Assembly: GCA_903839035.1 (NCBI GenBank)
Contig: CAIMAQ010000085.1
Coordinates: forward strand, 1 to 41,918
Length of the DNA stretch: 41,918 nt
Source: an uncultured Opitutia bacterium
GTDB taxonomy: Bacteria > Verrucomicrobiota > Verrucomicrobiia > Opitutales > Opitutaceae
Direction: 5' to 3'
The notes under the pieces: model-generated
Seen by the model: the letters and a program-made list of their open reading frames with translations, nothing else
The model's database searches: none
Told to the model about the DNA's origin: nothing
Made by a program: the position numbers and the translations under genes
In this document: piece after piece, positions 18,250 to 25,385 of the stretch
Layout: every line of letters starts with the position of its first letter
Position numbering within the stretch: the stretch's first letter is position 1

Positions 18250-18338
18250 TTTTATCGCTGAAGCGCGAAAGAGCGAAATGGGGAAATAATTCCATCGGTT
18301 TGGATCTGGTTCCGCCCTTTCGCGCTTCAGCGATAAAA
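18250..18338. repeat. Perfect 22-bp inverted repeat with 45-base spacer
   Basis: The left arm (18250-18271, beginning TTTTATCGCTGAAGC) and right arm (18317-18338, ending GCTTCAGCGATAAAA) are exact reverse complements over 22 bases. The spacer (18272-18316) encodes nothing visible. There is no T-tract after the stem on either strand, so it is not a classical terminator. The perfect arms suggest a young mobile or dispersed element (MITE- or REP-like) or a recombination site. It occupies most of the 152 bases between lpxK and the aminopeptidase gene. Confidence 0.7.
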
Positions 18339-18400
18339 CGATCTGGCTTCGTGAATAGCTTTCGCTTGCGCGATTGCGGGCGGGTGGGGTTAGCTGGGGC

Positions 18401-19525
18401 ATGATTATCGATCCCCGCATCACCCAGCTGGCCGAAGGTTTGATCGGCTTCTCCACCGACCTCAAGAAAGGCGAGCGCGTCCTGATCGACGCGTTTGACG
18501 TGCCGGACTCCGTCATCATCGCCCTGATCCGCTCCGCCCGGAAGCGCGGCGCCCATCCCTATGTGCAGAACCACCGGGCCCGCATCACCCGCGAGCTATC
18601 CCTGGGGGCCGAGGAGGCGCAGTTCGCGCCGCATGCGGATGTGGAGCTGGCCCGGATGCAGAAAATGGACGCGTACATCGCGCTCCGGGGCTCGGACAAT
18701 ATTTTTGAAGGCTCCGACATCCCGGCGGAAAAGGTGCAGCTGGTGAGCCGCCTGATGAAGCCCGTGCTGGATCATCGCGTCGGCAAGACGAAGTGGGTCG
18801 TGCTCCGCTGGCCGACCTCATCCATGGCCCAGCAGGCGGGCATGAGCACGGAGGCGTTCGAGGAATTCTACCTGCGGGTCTGCACGCTGGATTACAGCCT
18901 GCTTACGCCCGGCATGGCGGCGCTCAAGAAGCTGATGGATGCCACGGACCGCGTGCACATCAAGGGCCCGGGGACGGACCTGCGCTTCTCGATCAAGGGC
19001 ATCGGCTCCCAGCCCTGCGGCGGGCTGCGCAACATCCCGGACGGCGAGGTGTTTTCCTGCCCGGTCAAGGACAGCGTCGAAGGCTACGTCCAGTACAATG
19101 CCCCGACGGTCTACCTCGGCACCTCCTTCGATAGCATCCGCCTCGGTTTCAAGCAGGGCAAGATCGTGGAGGCGACGTCGAGCAACACCAAGCGCCTGAA
19201 CGAAATCTTGAACAGCGACGCGGGCGCCCGGTACATCGGCGAATTCGCGATCGGCTTCAACCCGTACATCCTCGAGCCGATGCGCGACATCCTGTTCGAC
19301 GAGAAGATCGCAGGCAGCTTCCACTTCACCCCGGGCCAGGCCTACGACGGCGTGGGCAACGGCAACAAGTCGCAGGTGCACTGGGACATGGTCTGCATCC
19401 AGCGGCCGGAATACGGCGGCGGAGAGATCTGGTTCGACGACGTGCTGATCCGCAAGGACGGCCTGTTTGTCCCGAAGTCGCTGCACAAGCTGAATCCGGC
19501 CTACCTGCTCAGCAAGGTGGCGTGA
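18401..19525 (+). CDS. M29-family aminopeptidase
   Basis: The protein is 374 residues, a metallo-aminopeptidase of the thermophilic aminopeptidase T/PepS family that trims N-terminal residues in the cytoplasm. Metal-site residues are visible in order: Glu in [12 protein letters not shown], Glu in [12 protein letters not shown], His in [20 protein letters not shown], and His/Asp in VHWDMV. The N-terminal domain begins [16 protein letters not shown] and carries [19 protein letters not shown] 18401 is preferred over an in-frame start at 18374 that would add nine non-conserved residues. Its TGA overlaps the ATG of the next gene by one base, so the two are probably co-translated. Confidence 0.92.
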   Translation: MIIDPRITQLAEGLIGFSTDLKKGERVLIDAFDVPDSVIIALIRSARKRGAHPYVQNHRARITRELSLGAEEAQFAPHADVELARMQKMDAYIALRGSDNIFEGSDIPAEKVQLVSRLMKPVLDHRVGKTKWVVLRWPTSSMAQQAGMSTEAFEEFYLRVCTLDYSLLTPGMAALKKLMDATDRVHIKGPGTDLRFSIKGIGSQPCGGLRNIPDGEVFSCPVKDSVEGYVQYNAPTVYLGTSFDSIRLGFKQGKIVEATSSNTKRLNEILNSDAGARYIGEFAIGFNPYILEPMRDILFDEKIAGSFHFTPGQAYDGVGNGNKSQVHWDMVCIQRPEYGGGEIWFDDVLIRKDGLFVPKSLHKLNPAYLLSKVA

Positions 19526-20499
19526 TGCGGGCCTTCATCCAGGCGCTCCCGAAAACGGAGACACACCTCCATGTCGAGGGCGCGCTGCCGTACGAGCTGC
19601 TGACCGCGTGGCAGCCGGCGCGCTACCCGGCGAACCCGCCGTTCCGCCGCGCGGACTACCGCTACGAGACGTTTCCGGACTTCGAGCGGATCCTGCTCGA
19701 GAACGCGCTGCCATGGTTCACCACGCCGCAGCGCTACTATGAGGCGACCAAGGTGATGTTTACGAAGCACGTCGCCCAGAATGTCCGCTACGTGGAGACG
19801 AGCTTTCACCTGCCGGTCACAAAATTCATCAACACGCCCGGCCCGGAGATCATCGCGGCGATCCGCGCGGCGGTGCCGGCGGGCCTCGAGGTGAGGATTT
19901 TCACCGGCATGTTGCGCAGCGACATCGCGGGTGACCTGCGCCCGGTGATCAACCAGCTCCACACCTGGGACGGCCTTGCCGGCGTGGACCTGCACGGCTT
20001 CGAGCAAATGCCCACCGAACCCGCCACCGCGGCGGTGTGGGCGAAACTGCGGGCGGCGGGTAAGGTCACCAAGTGCCATGCAGGCGAGTTCGACGGGCCG
20101 GCCCGGGTGCGCGAGGCCATCGAGGTCCTGGGCGTCACGCGCATCCAGCACGGCGTCCGGGCGATCGAGGATCCGGCCGTGGTGCGGCTGGCGGCGGAGC
20201 GCGGCGTGACCTTTGACGTCTGCCCGATCAGCAACATCCGCCTGAAGGTTTTCCCGAGTTTTGCCGCGCACCCGATCCGGCGGCTCATGCAGGCCGGAGT
20301 GAACTGCACGGTGAGCACGGATGATCCGCTCTGTTTTGCGAACGCGCTAAACGACGAGTACGTCGCGCTGGCGGACGGATTGCAGTTTACGCGGGCCGAG
20401 CTCGCGCAGGCCGCCCGCAACGGCTGGGCCGTGGCGAATGTTTCGGCGGCCACCCGCAAAGCCGCGCTGGACGAAATCGCGCGGGTGGAGAAGCTGTAG
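19525..20499 (+). CDS. Adenosine/adenine deaminase-family amidohydrolase
   Basis: This 324-residue zinc hydrolase should remove the amino group of a purine. Conserved residues: H14 and H16 in [12 protein letters not shown]185 and E188 in KCHAGEFD, H209 in IQHGVRAI, and the acid pair D266-D267 in [19 protein letters not shown] (about 233-243) is closer to the CPLSNxKL of adenine deaminases than to the corresponding stretch of classical adenosine deaminases, so adenine is a real possibility. Aminodeoxyfutalosine deaminase is also in this superfamily, but the window carries the classical menaquinone route. A GTG at 19522 is in frame, but ATG 19525 overlapping the aminopeptidase stop is the natural start. 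Confidence 0.88.
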   Translation: MRAFIQALPKTETHLHVEGALPYELLTAWQPARYPANPPFRRADYRYETFPDFERILLENALPWFTTPQRYYEATKVMFTKHVAQNVRYVETSFHLPVTKFINTPGPEIIAAIRAAVPAGLEVRIFTGMLRSDIAGDLRPVINQLHTWDGLAGVDLHGFEQMPTEPATAAVWAKLRAAGKVTKCHAGEFDGPARVREAIEVLGVTRIQHGVRAIEDPAVVRLAAERGVTFDVCPISNIRLKVFPSFAAHPIRRLMQAGVNCTVSTDDPLCFANALNDEYVALADGLQFTRAELAQAARNGWAVANVSAATRKAALDEIARVEKL

Positions 20500-20524
20500 G
20501 CGGCTCCGCCTGGGGCCGTTCCTC

Positions 20525-21556
20525 TTGAATACACTTTACACCGTTCCCGACGGCATCCGCCAGCTGCGGGCCGACAAGGCGCTTTCCCTGTCGCACCGCG
20601 ACCACAGCCGCGTGGCGTTTCGCCGCGCCTTTGACGCCGGCCTGGTGACGCGCCGAGGTCAGGTCCTCGTGCCCGACTCGCCCGTGGTGGGCGGTGATGT
20701 GCTGGAATTTTCCTTTCCCGACCTGAAGCCGGCCGACCTCAAGGCGGTGGACATCCCGCTCGATGTGATTTTCGAGGACAAGCAGCTGCTCGCGGTGAAC
20801 AAGACCGCGGGCATGATCGTGCACCCGGGTGCGGGGACGGGAGAGGACACGCTGGTGCACGCGCTGCTGGCGCATTGCAAAGGCGGGCTCAGCGGCATTG
20901 GCGGGGTGGAGCGCCCGGGAATTGTGCACCGCCTCGACCGCGAGACATCGGGCATCATCCTCGTGGCCAAGACCGACAAGGCCCATCGCGGGCTGGCGGA
21001 GCAGTTCTCCGAGCGGGCGCTGCAGAAGGAATATCTCGCCCTGGTCACGGGTGCCACCGCGCTGATGAGCGGCTCGATCCGGAAGGCGATCGGGCGCAAC
21101 AAGCAGCACCGGCACAAGATGGCGCCGGTGGAGGCCGAGCAGGGGGGGCGCGATGCGCACACGGATTGGGAAGTGGTCGAGCGTTTCGGCCCGGTGGCCA
21201 CGCTCGTGCGCTGCACCATCCACACCGGCCGCACCCACCAGATCCGGGTGCACCTGAAATCGCTTGGACATATTTTACTCGGCGACGAGGTTTATGGCTG
21301 GAAACCCGATCCCCGCCTGCCGAAGCAGCCGGAGCGCGTGATGCTCCACGCGGAGCACCTCGTGTTTGAGCATCCCCTCACGCACAAGACGATTGACCTG
21401 CGCGCGCCGCTCCCGCCGGACATGGCGGCGATGCTGAAGCAGCTGCGCAAGGTGGCGGCCGCCGGGGCCAAGGCCCGGAAGCTGATCGCCCAGCCCGTCA
21501 AACCGCGCGGCAAGACCAAGCCGCCGCCGTTTCACCCGCACGAGTCGCGGCTCTGA
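20525..21556 (+). CDS. RluA/RluD-family 23S rRNA pseudouridine synthase
   Basis: The enzyme converts specific uridines in large-subunit rRNA (or tRNA) to pseudouridine. The 343 residues start with an S4-like RNA-binding region (about 10-65), followed by the catalytic domain: ILAV-type segment LLAVNKTAGMIVHPG, catalytic Asp in RPGIVHRLDRETSGI, LQKEYLALV and the C-terminal TIHTGRTHQIRVHL. The tail is basic and Pro/Lys-rich. There is no good ATG; TTG 20525 gives MNTLYTVPDGIRQL, a plausible N-terminus, and the longer frame from 20438 overlaps the deaminase gene. Paralogue identity (RluC or RluD) is not settled. Confidence 0.9.
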   Translation: MNTLYTVPDGIRQLRADKALSLSHRDHSRVAFRRAFDAGLVTRRGQVLVPDSPVVGGDVLEFSFPDLKPADLKAVDIPLDVIFEDKQLLAVNKTAGMIVHPGAGTGEDTLVHALLAHCKGGLSGIGGVERPGIVHRLDRETSGIILVAKTDKAHRGLAEQFSERALQKEYLALVTGATALMSGSIRKAIGRNKQHRHKMAPVEAEQGGRDAHTDWEVVERFGPVATLVRCTIHTGRTHQIRVHLKSLGHILLGDEVYGWKPDPRLPKQPERVMLHAEHLVFEHPLTHKTIDLRAPLPPDMAAMLKQLRKVAAAGAKARKLIAQPVKPRGKTKPPPFHPHESRL

Positions 21557-21569
21557 GCCCGTTCCGATC

Positions 21570-23240
21570 ATGGATCCACTTCGCCAGACGACGAGCGATC
21601 TGACCAATGAGTGGGCGCGGCTGCTGGCGCCGCATTTTGGACCGAACGGCAGCATGGATCTCGATCTGATCGACTGGCCGCAGGCGGAAGGCCCGTCGTA
21701 TTACAACCAGTTCAGCCATTTTGCCTTCTTGCAGCTCGCCACGGGCGAGGTGCCCGGGGCGGCGGCGGCGGAGCGGGCGCACTACCTGACGCTCGCGCTG
21801 CACAACCTCGAGTACGCGCTGGGCATCACGGCGGCGGATTTTCACACGCCGCATTTTTCCCGGGGGCGGGAGTGGGGCCGGCACATCGGGGAGTGGCTCA
21901 ACTATTACCTGCTGTGTTCCCTGGAGGTGATGGAACGCCACCAGCTCGGCAGCGCGGAACTGCGCTCGCGGCTGGCCGCGGCGGTGGTGGGCGCGGTGGG
22001 TGCCTTGCACACGAAATTTGTGGCCAAATATGCCGCGACGCCGGCGGAGTTTGTCGGCAACCACGACACCTGGCACGGGCTGCTGTTCTACCGGGCGGGC
22101 CGGCACTTCCAGCGCGCCGAGTGGCGAGACTATGCCCGGGATTTTTTTGCGCGCTGCGTGCTGCCATTTCAGACGGCGGACGGGTACTGGCCCGAGGGCC
22201 ACGGCATCGTGGTGGGTTACGCGCTGGTGACCGCGCAGGCGGTTTCACTCTATGCCGAACTGTCGGGCGACGAGGCGGCACATGCGGCCATCGGGCGGTT
22301 CTTCGGCTTCCATGAATTCTTCAGCCTGCCCGATGGCACGACGGCGGTCGCAGTGGATGTGCGGATGCGCGCCACCCGCATGCCCTTCCTGTTCCTGCCG
22401 CCGGGGTTTGTCGGCTGTGACGAGGGGCGGGAACTGGTGCGGGCTCGGCTGGAGTCAGCGCGGGTTTATTTCCGGGACGCTGGCGTGCACGACAACGGCG
22501 CCCAGAGCTTCGCCTTCTTCGCTTCGTTTGCGGAATATGTGTTCAACCCGGATGTCCGGCCGCGGGAAATCAAGGTCGACCGGCCGGCGACCTTGCCCGT
22601 GGCACGCCTTTCCCGGGGTGACTGGCGGGCCTATCTCGGCTGGCAGCTGGTCCCGGAGCATCCGAGCCGCTTCGTACTGGACAGCCAGAATTTCATCGAG
22701 CTCTGGCACCGGCGGGCCGGCTATCTGGTCGGGACGGGCGGGAGCAAGTTCATGCCGCGTTTTTCCACGCTCCGCCGCACCGATCAGGGCCGGGCTTACA
22801 TTCCGGAACGGGCGGCCAGCGTCAAAGTCAGCCCGGAGGCGGCGGATGTGACCTTTGGTTTCGGTCCGGACGATATCGTTGTTGGCCTGGAACTGGCCGG
22901 TGAAACTTGCCGACTCACCGTTCGACTGGCCCGCCCGACTCAGGCGGGGTATGACGCCGCGCTGTTGGTTGCGTTCCGTCCGGGGGAAATCCTGCGGCTG
23001 GACGGAGTGAGCCAAACCCTCGAGCCGACCACCCTGGTGCATTTCAATGGGGGCGGAAAACCCGTACGAGAAATGCGCTGGCGCGGGCTGACCTGGCGGC
23101 TACCGGAGGGGACCGTGCTGGATTATCCCATCGTGCCGCACAATTCGTATACGCAAGACGGCCTGCCCAAACCGGAGGATTATGTGGGGCGAATCAGTTT
23201 TCCCGTGTCGGTGACCGGGCAGGTGGTGGAGATCGCTTGA
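21570..23240 (+). CDS. Uncharacterised 556-residue protein with lyase-like two-domain layout
   Basis: I do not recognise this gene. Residues 1-280 are helix-rich, with aromatic and charged clusters typical of an alpha/alpha toroid (FVGNHDTWHGLLFYRAG at about 161-177, DGYWPEGHGIVVGYALVTAQ at about 204-223). From about 345 on it looks all-beta (DWRAYLGWQLV, RLTVRLARPT, TTLVHFNGGGKPV). This layout, and N164/H165, H211 and Y217, recall polysaccharide lyases of the heparinase/hyaluronate lyase type. There is no signal peptide, so it appears cytoplasmic, which suits oligosaccharide breakdown or another role entirely. It starts 13 bases after the pseudouridine synthase gene and is likely co-transcribed with it. 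The lyase idea is an inference from layout only. Confidence 0.75.
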   Translation: MDPLRQTTSDLTNEWARLLAPHFGPNGSMDLDLIDWPQAEGPSYYNQFSHFAFLQLATGEVPGAAAAERAHYLTLALHNLEYALGITAADFHTPHFSRGREWGRHIGEWLNYYLLCSLEVMERHQLGSAELRSRLAAAVVGAVGALHTKFVAKYAATPAEFVGNHDTWHGLLFYRAGRHFQRAEWRDYARDFFARCVLPFQTADGYWPEGHGIVVGYALVTAQAVSLYAELSGDEAAHAAIGRFFGFHEFFSLPDGTTAVAVDVRMRATRMPFLFLPPGFVGCDEGRELVRARLESARVYFRDAGVHDNGAQSFAFFASFAEYVFNPDVRPREIKVDRPATLPVARLSRGDWRAYLGWQLVPEHPSRFVLDSQNFIELWHRRAGYLVGTGGSKFMPRFSTLRRTDQGRAYIPERAASVKVSPEAADVTFGFGPDDIVVGLELAGETCRLTVRLARPTQAGYDAALLVAFRPGEILRLDGVSQTLEPTTLVHFNGGGKPVREMRWRGLTWRLPEGTVLDYPIVPHNSYTQDGLPKPEDYVGRISFPVSVTGQVVEIA

Positions 23241-23248
23241 GCGTGGTG

Positions 23249-23300
23249 GTCGCCGATGTCCCGATCGGCGACAGCGTCGTGGTGGGAAACGACGCCCACC
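23249..23300. terminator. Two hairpins between converging genes
   Basis: GTCGCCGAT-GTCCCG-ATCGGCGAC (23249-23272) is a perfect 9-bp stem, and GGTGGG-AAACGACG-CCCACC (23281-23300) a perfect 6-bp stem ending one base before the minus-strand phosphatase stop. Position between convergent genes suggests a bidirectional transcription barrier, but neither strand has a T-tract. Confidence 0.4.
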
Positions 23301-24239
23301 TTACAATGTGTCCAGGGCTTCCGCGACGAGGCCGTAGCGGAGATTGAAGAGCGAGTGACGGAAACTCGTAAACCGACCGCGCTCGGCCAGGGCAATGAGC
23401 GTGGCAAGGGCTGTCGGAAACACGTCGGCGCGCGCGGCCGGCAGTCCCGGCACTTGGCGGCGGGCCGCGAGCGGCAACGCGCCGAGCTCATGCAACAGGG
23501 AGCGCAGCGTGGCCAAGTCCACATCGGAGGCCGTGGCTTCCAGGCCCACTCCGCGCCGGGCAGCCAGAATGGTGCGAACCGTGGTGACCGTTCCACCGGT
23601 GCCGACGGCGACGGAGCCGGGCGGCAGGTTGAATTCAAAGCCGGATCGGGCGAGCGCGTCAGCGCAATGAGCGGTAATGCGCTGGGCGGATTCCGTGGAG
23701 AAGGTCGCGGCCGGATCGGGAATAAATTTTTCGGTGAGGCGCACGCAGCCCAGCTGCAGGCTGACGGTCTGGGTTACCTGGCGGTCGCGAAACGTCAGGC
23801 ACTCGAGGCTGCCGCCACCGAGGTCGAAGACATAGAAATCCCGGAGGGTCGCGAGCGCGGGGTCGCACGTGAGGCCGCGGCCGATGAGATTGGCCTCCTC
23901 GTCACCGGTCAGGATCCGGATGGTCTGGCCGGTGGCGGCGCGCACGCGTTCGCGGAATTCCGGGCCATTCGCCGCGTCGCGCACAGCGCTGGTGGCCACG
24001 AGCACGGTCCGGGTCGGGCTAAAGGGCGCGGCGTCAGCGAGCAGCGCGCGGATGGCCTCGAGGCCGCCGGTCATTCCGTCCTCGGACAGGCGCGGGGTGG
24101 CGGAGCTGATGCCGGCGCTGATGCGGGTGTCGATTGTGCGGTATTTCAGGACTTCGACGCCGTCATTCGCCGCGCGCTGGGCCACGAGAATCTTGATCGA
24201 GTTGCTGCCGATATCGATGACGGCGACGGAGGGATTCAT
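23301..24239 (-). CDS. Ppx/GppA-family exopolyphosphatase / guanosine pentaphosphatase
   Basis: The protein is 312 residues of the ASKHA fold and should hydrolyse terminal phosphates of polyphosphate or pppGpp. It has the phosphate-1 motif VAVIDIGSNSIKILV (5-19), ATSAVRDA, the catalytic Glu region LTGDEEANLIGRG, phosphate-2 FDLGGGSLECL, and GTGGTVTTVRT. It is the short, two-domain form without the C-terminal HD-like domain of the roughly 500-residue E. coli Ppx. Polyphosphatase versus pentaphosphatase cannot be decided. It has an AGGAG upstream, but only one base from the ATG. It lies downstream of rsmI on the same strand, separated by a repeat-containing gap. Confidence 0.92.
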   Translation of the reverse strand: MNPSVAVIDIGSNSIKILVAQRAANDGVEVLKYRTIDTRISAGISSATPRLSEDGMTGGLEAIRALLADAAPFSPTRTVLVATSAVRDAANGPEFRERVRAATGQTIRILTGDEEANLIGRGLTCDPALATLRDFYVFDLGGGSLECLTFRDRQVTQTVSLQLGCVRLTEKFIPDPAATFSTESAQRITAHCADALARSGFEFNLPPGSVAVGTGGTVTTVRTILAARRGVGLEATASDVDLATLRSLLHELGALPLAARRQVPGLPAARADVFPTALATLIALAERGRFTSFRHSLFNLRYGLVAEALDTL

Positions 24240-24253
24240 GCTCCTGCGATTCT

Positions 24254-24338
24254 GCCCACGGAATACACGGAATACACGGAAAACTGACGGCGTGGGACGA
24301 ACCCGTATGAGTTTCGTGTCATCCGTGGCTACCGTGGG
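24254..24338. repeat. Imperfect inverted repeat with three tandem 9-base units
   Basis: The left side is three 9-base units based on CACGGAATA (24257-24283, the last ending AAAA). The right side (about 24312-24338, containing TTTCGTGTC, ATCCGTGG and ACCGTGGG) is an imperfect reverse complement of it. It fills the gap between rsmI and the phosphatase gene. Similar cacgg-type tandem palindromes are, from memory, common between genes in Verrucomicrobiota and Planctomycetota. Confidence 0.6.
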
Positions 24339-25064
24339 CTACAAAACGAAATCAGCGGGGGCGATCAGGAGGACGAATTCGCCCTTCAGGCTGGTCTTGG
24401 CGAGGCGGGCTTGGACGTCGGCGGCCGGGCCGACGAGGAAAGTCTCGTGGAGCTTGGTGACCTCCTTGGCGACGCAGATGACGCGGGTCGGGCCGAGGGT
24501 GGCGACAATTTCGTCCACGGCCTTGTCAATGCGGTGGCAGCTCTCGAACAGGGCGAGGGTGTAGTCGAAGGCCCGGTGTTTTTCCAAAAACGCGATGCGC
24601 GCGGCGCTCTTGGGTGGAAGGAAGCCCACGTAGAGGAATCCATTGGTGGGCAGTCCGCTGGCGCTCAGGACGGCGGTGAGGGCGCTGGGACCGGGCACGG
24701 GCACAACGGGCAGGCCGCGGCGGCGGCAGGCCCGCACGAGGCGGAAACCGGGGTCGCTGAGGGCGGGGGTGCCGGCGTCGCTGACGACGGCGATGGATTT
24801 GCCCGCGGCCAGCGCGGTGGCGAGTTTCTCGGCCATCTCGGTCTCGTTGTGCTCGTGGTAGGCGACGAGGGGACGGTGCAGGCCGAAACGCGAGAGCATG
24901 GCACCGGTGGTACGCGTGTCTTCGCAGGCGACCAGATCAACCGATCCCAGGATGGCCCGGGCCCGCTCGGTGAGGTCCGCCAGGTTGCCGATGGGCGTGG
25001 CCACCACGTAGAGGTGGCCGGGTTGCGGGGTGAGCGAGGCGTTGGCTGCGGGGGATTCGGTCAT
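24339..25064 (-). CDS. rsmI: 16S rRNA (cytidine1402-2'-O)-methyltransferase
   Basis: RsmI methylates the ribose of C1402 in the ribosomal P site using S-adenosylmethionine. The 241 residues carry the tetrapyrrole-methylase-fold signatures: HLYVVATPIGNLADLTERA, ACEDTRTTGAMLSRF, VSDAGTPALSDPG, VPVPGPSALTAVLSASGLP and LYVGFLPPKS, with a short C-terminal domain ending GEFVLLIAPADFVL. Open frame continues upstream to 25223, but the conserved protein starts at ATG 25064. That ATG directly follows the T-tract of a terminator hairpin, leaving no room for a ribosome-binding site within an mRNA that ended there. Expression must come from read-through or a start inside or before that hairpin. Confidence 0.95.
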   Translation of the reverse strand: MTESPAANASLTPQPGHLYVVATPIGNLADLTERARAILGSVDLVACEDTRTTGAMLSRFGLHRPLVAYHEHNETEMAEKLATALAAGKSIAVVSDAGTPALSDPGFRLVRACRRRGLPVVPVPGPSALTAVLSASGLPTNGFLYVGFLPPKSAARIAFLEKHRAFDYTLALFESCHRIDKAVDEIVATLGPTRVICVAKEVTKLHETFLVGPAADVQARLAKTSLKGEFVLLIAPADFVL

Positions 25065-25092
25065 AAAAAAATCCGGCGCAAGGCCGGATTTT
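25065..25092 (-). terminator. Rho-independent terminator abutting the rsmI start codon
   Basis: On the minus strand a 10-bp perfect stem (25092-25083 with 25077-25068, loop CTTGC) is followed by further Ts to 25065, making a run of seven. It lies 21 bases after the stop of the small lipoprotein gene, which it probably terminates, and touches the rsmI ATG. Confidence 0.8.
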
Positions 25093-25113
25093 AAAGCGGG
25101 GCAGACGACGGGA

Positions 25114-25272
25114 TCAATGTCCCGAGCCCATGCCGGGCATCTGGCCTTCCCAGTCGGCGGGACGGCTCCACGGGATGGAGGTATCCCGGGCAGTTTTGTT
25201 CGTGCAGCCGCCCAGGATCGCACCCAACGCGAGGAGGATCAGGGCCAGAACGGATTTCTTGAGCGTATTCAT
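25114..25272 (-). CDS. Small predicted lipoprotein (52 residues)
   Basis: The start is MNTLKKSVLALILLALGA, then a lipobox-like ILGGC with Cys 23, giving a mature lipoprotein of about 30 residues: TNKTARDTSIPWSRPADW followed by a Gly/Met-rich end. The Lys-Lys n-region, hydrophobic core and Cys make export and lipidation likely. The mature part is too short for a catalytic domain; the motif IPWSRPADWEGQ is distinctive, and I recall similar small proteins in related genomes. It lies between pgi and rsmI, has its own terminator downstream and no Shine-Dalgarno. Function unknown. Confidence 0.75.
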   Translation of the reverse strand: MNTLKKSVLALILLALGAILGGCTNKTARDTSIPWSRPADWEGQMPGMGSGH

Positions 25273-25363
25273 GTCAGAAGGTTATTATGAGTGAATCGAG
25301 GTTGTGCAAGGCGCCATGCGCAAGGGGTGAGAAATGGGCGGAAGGAAGGTGTTCCGTCGGATC

Positions 25364-25385
25364 GAGGTGGAACGCGTTCCACCTC
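25364..25385. repeat. Perfect 22-bp palindrome overlapping the pgi stop codon
   Basis: GAGGTGGAACG followed directly by CGTTCCACCTC forms an 11+11-base perfect palindrome without spacer. It overlaps two bases of the pgi stop codon. There is no T-tract on the minus strand, so intrinsic termination is doubtful. It may be a dispersed element or an mRNA 3'-end stabiliser. Confidence 0.6.

Noticed and set aside
23241-23300. A short in-frame run VVVADVPIGDSVVVGNDAH suggesting a left-handed beta-helix fragment.
   Set aside because: Too short to be a gene remnant and explained by the two hairpins between convergent genes.
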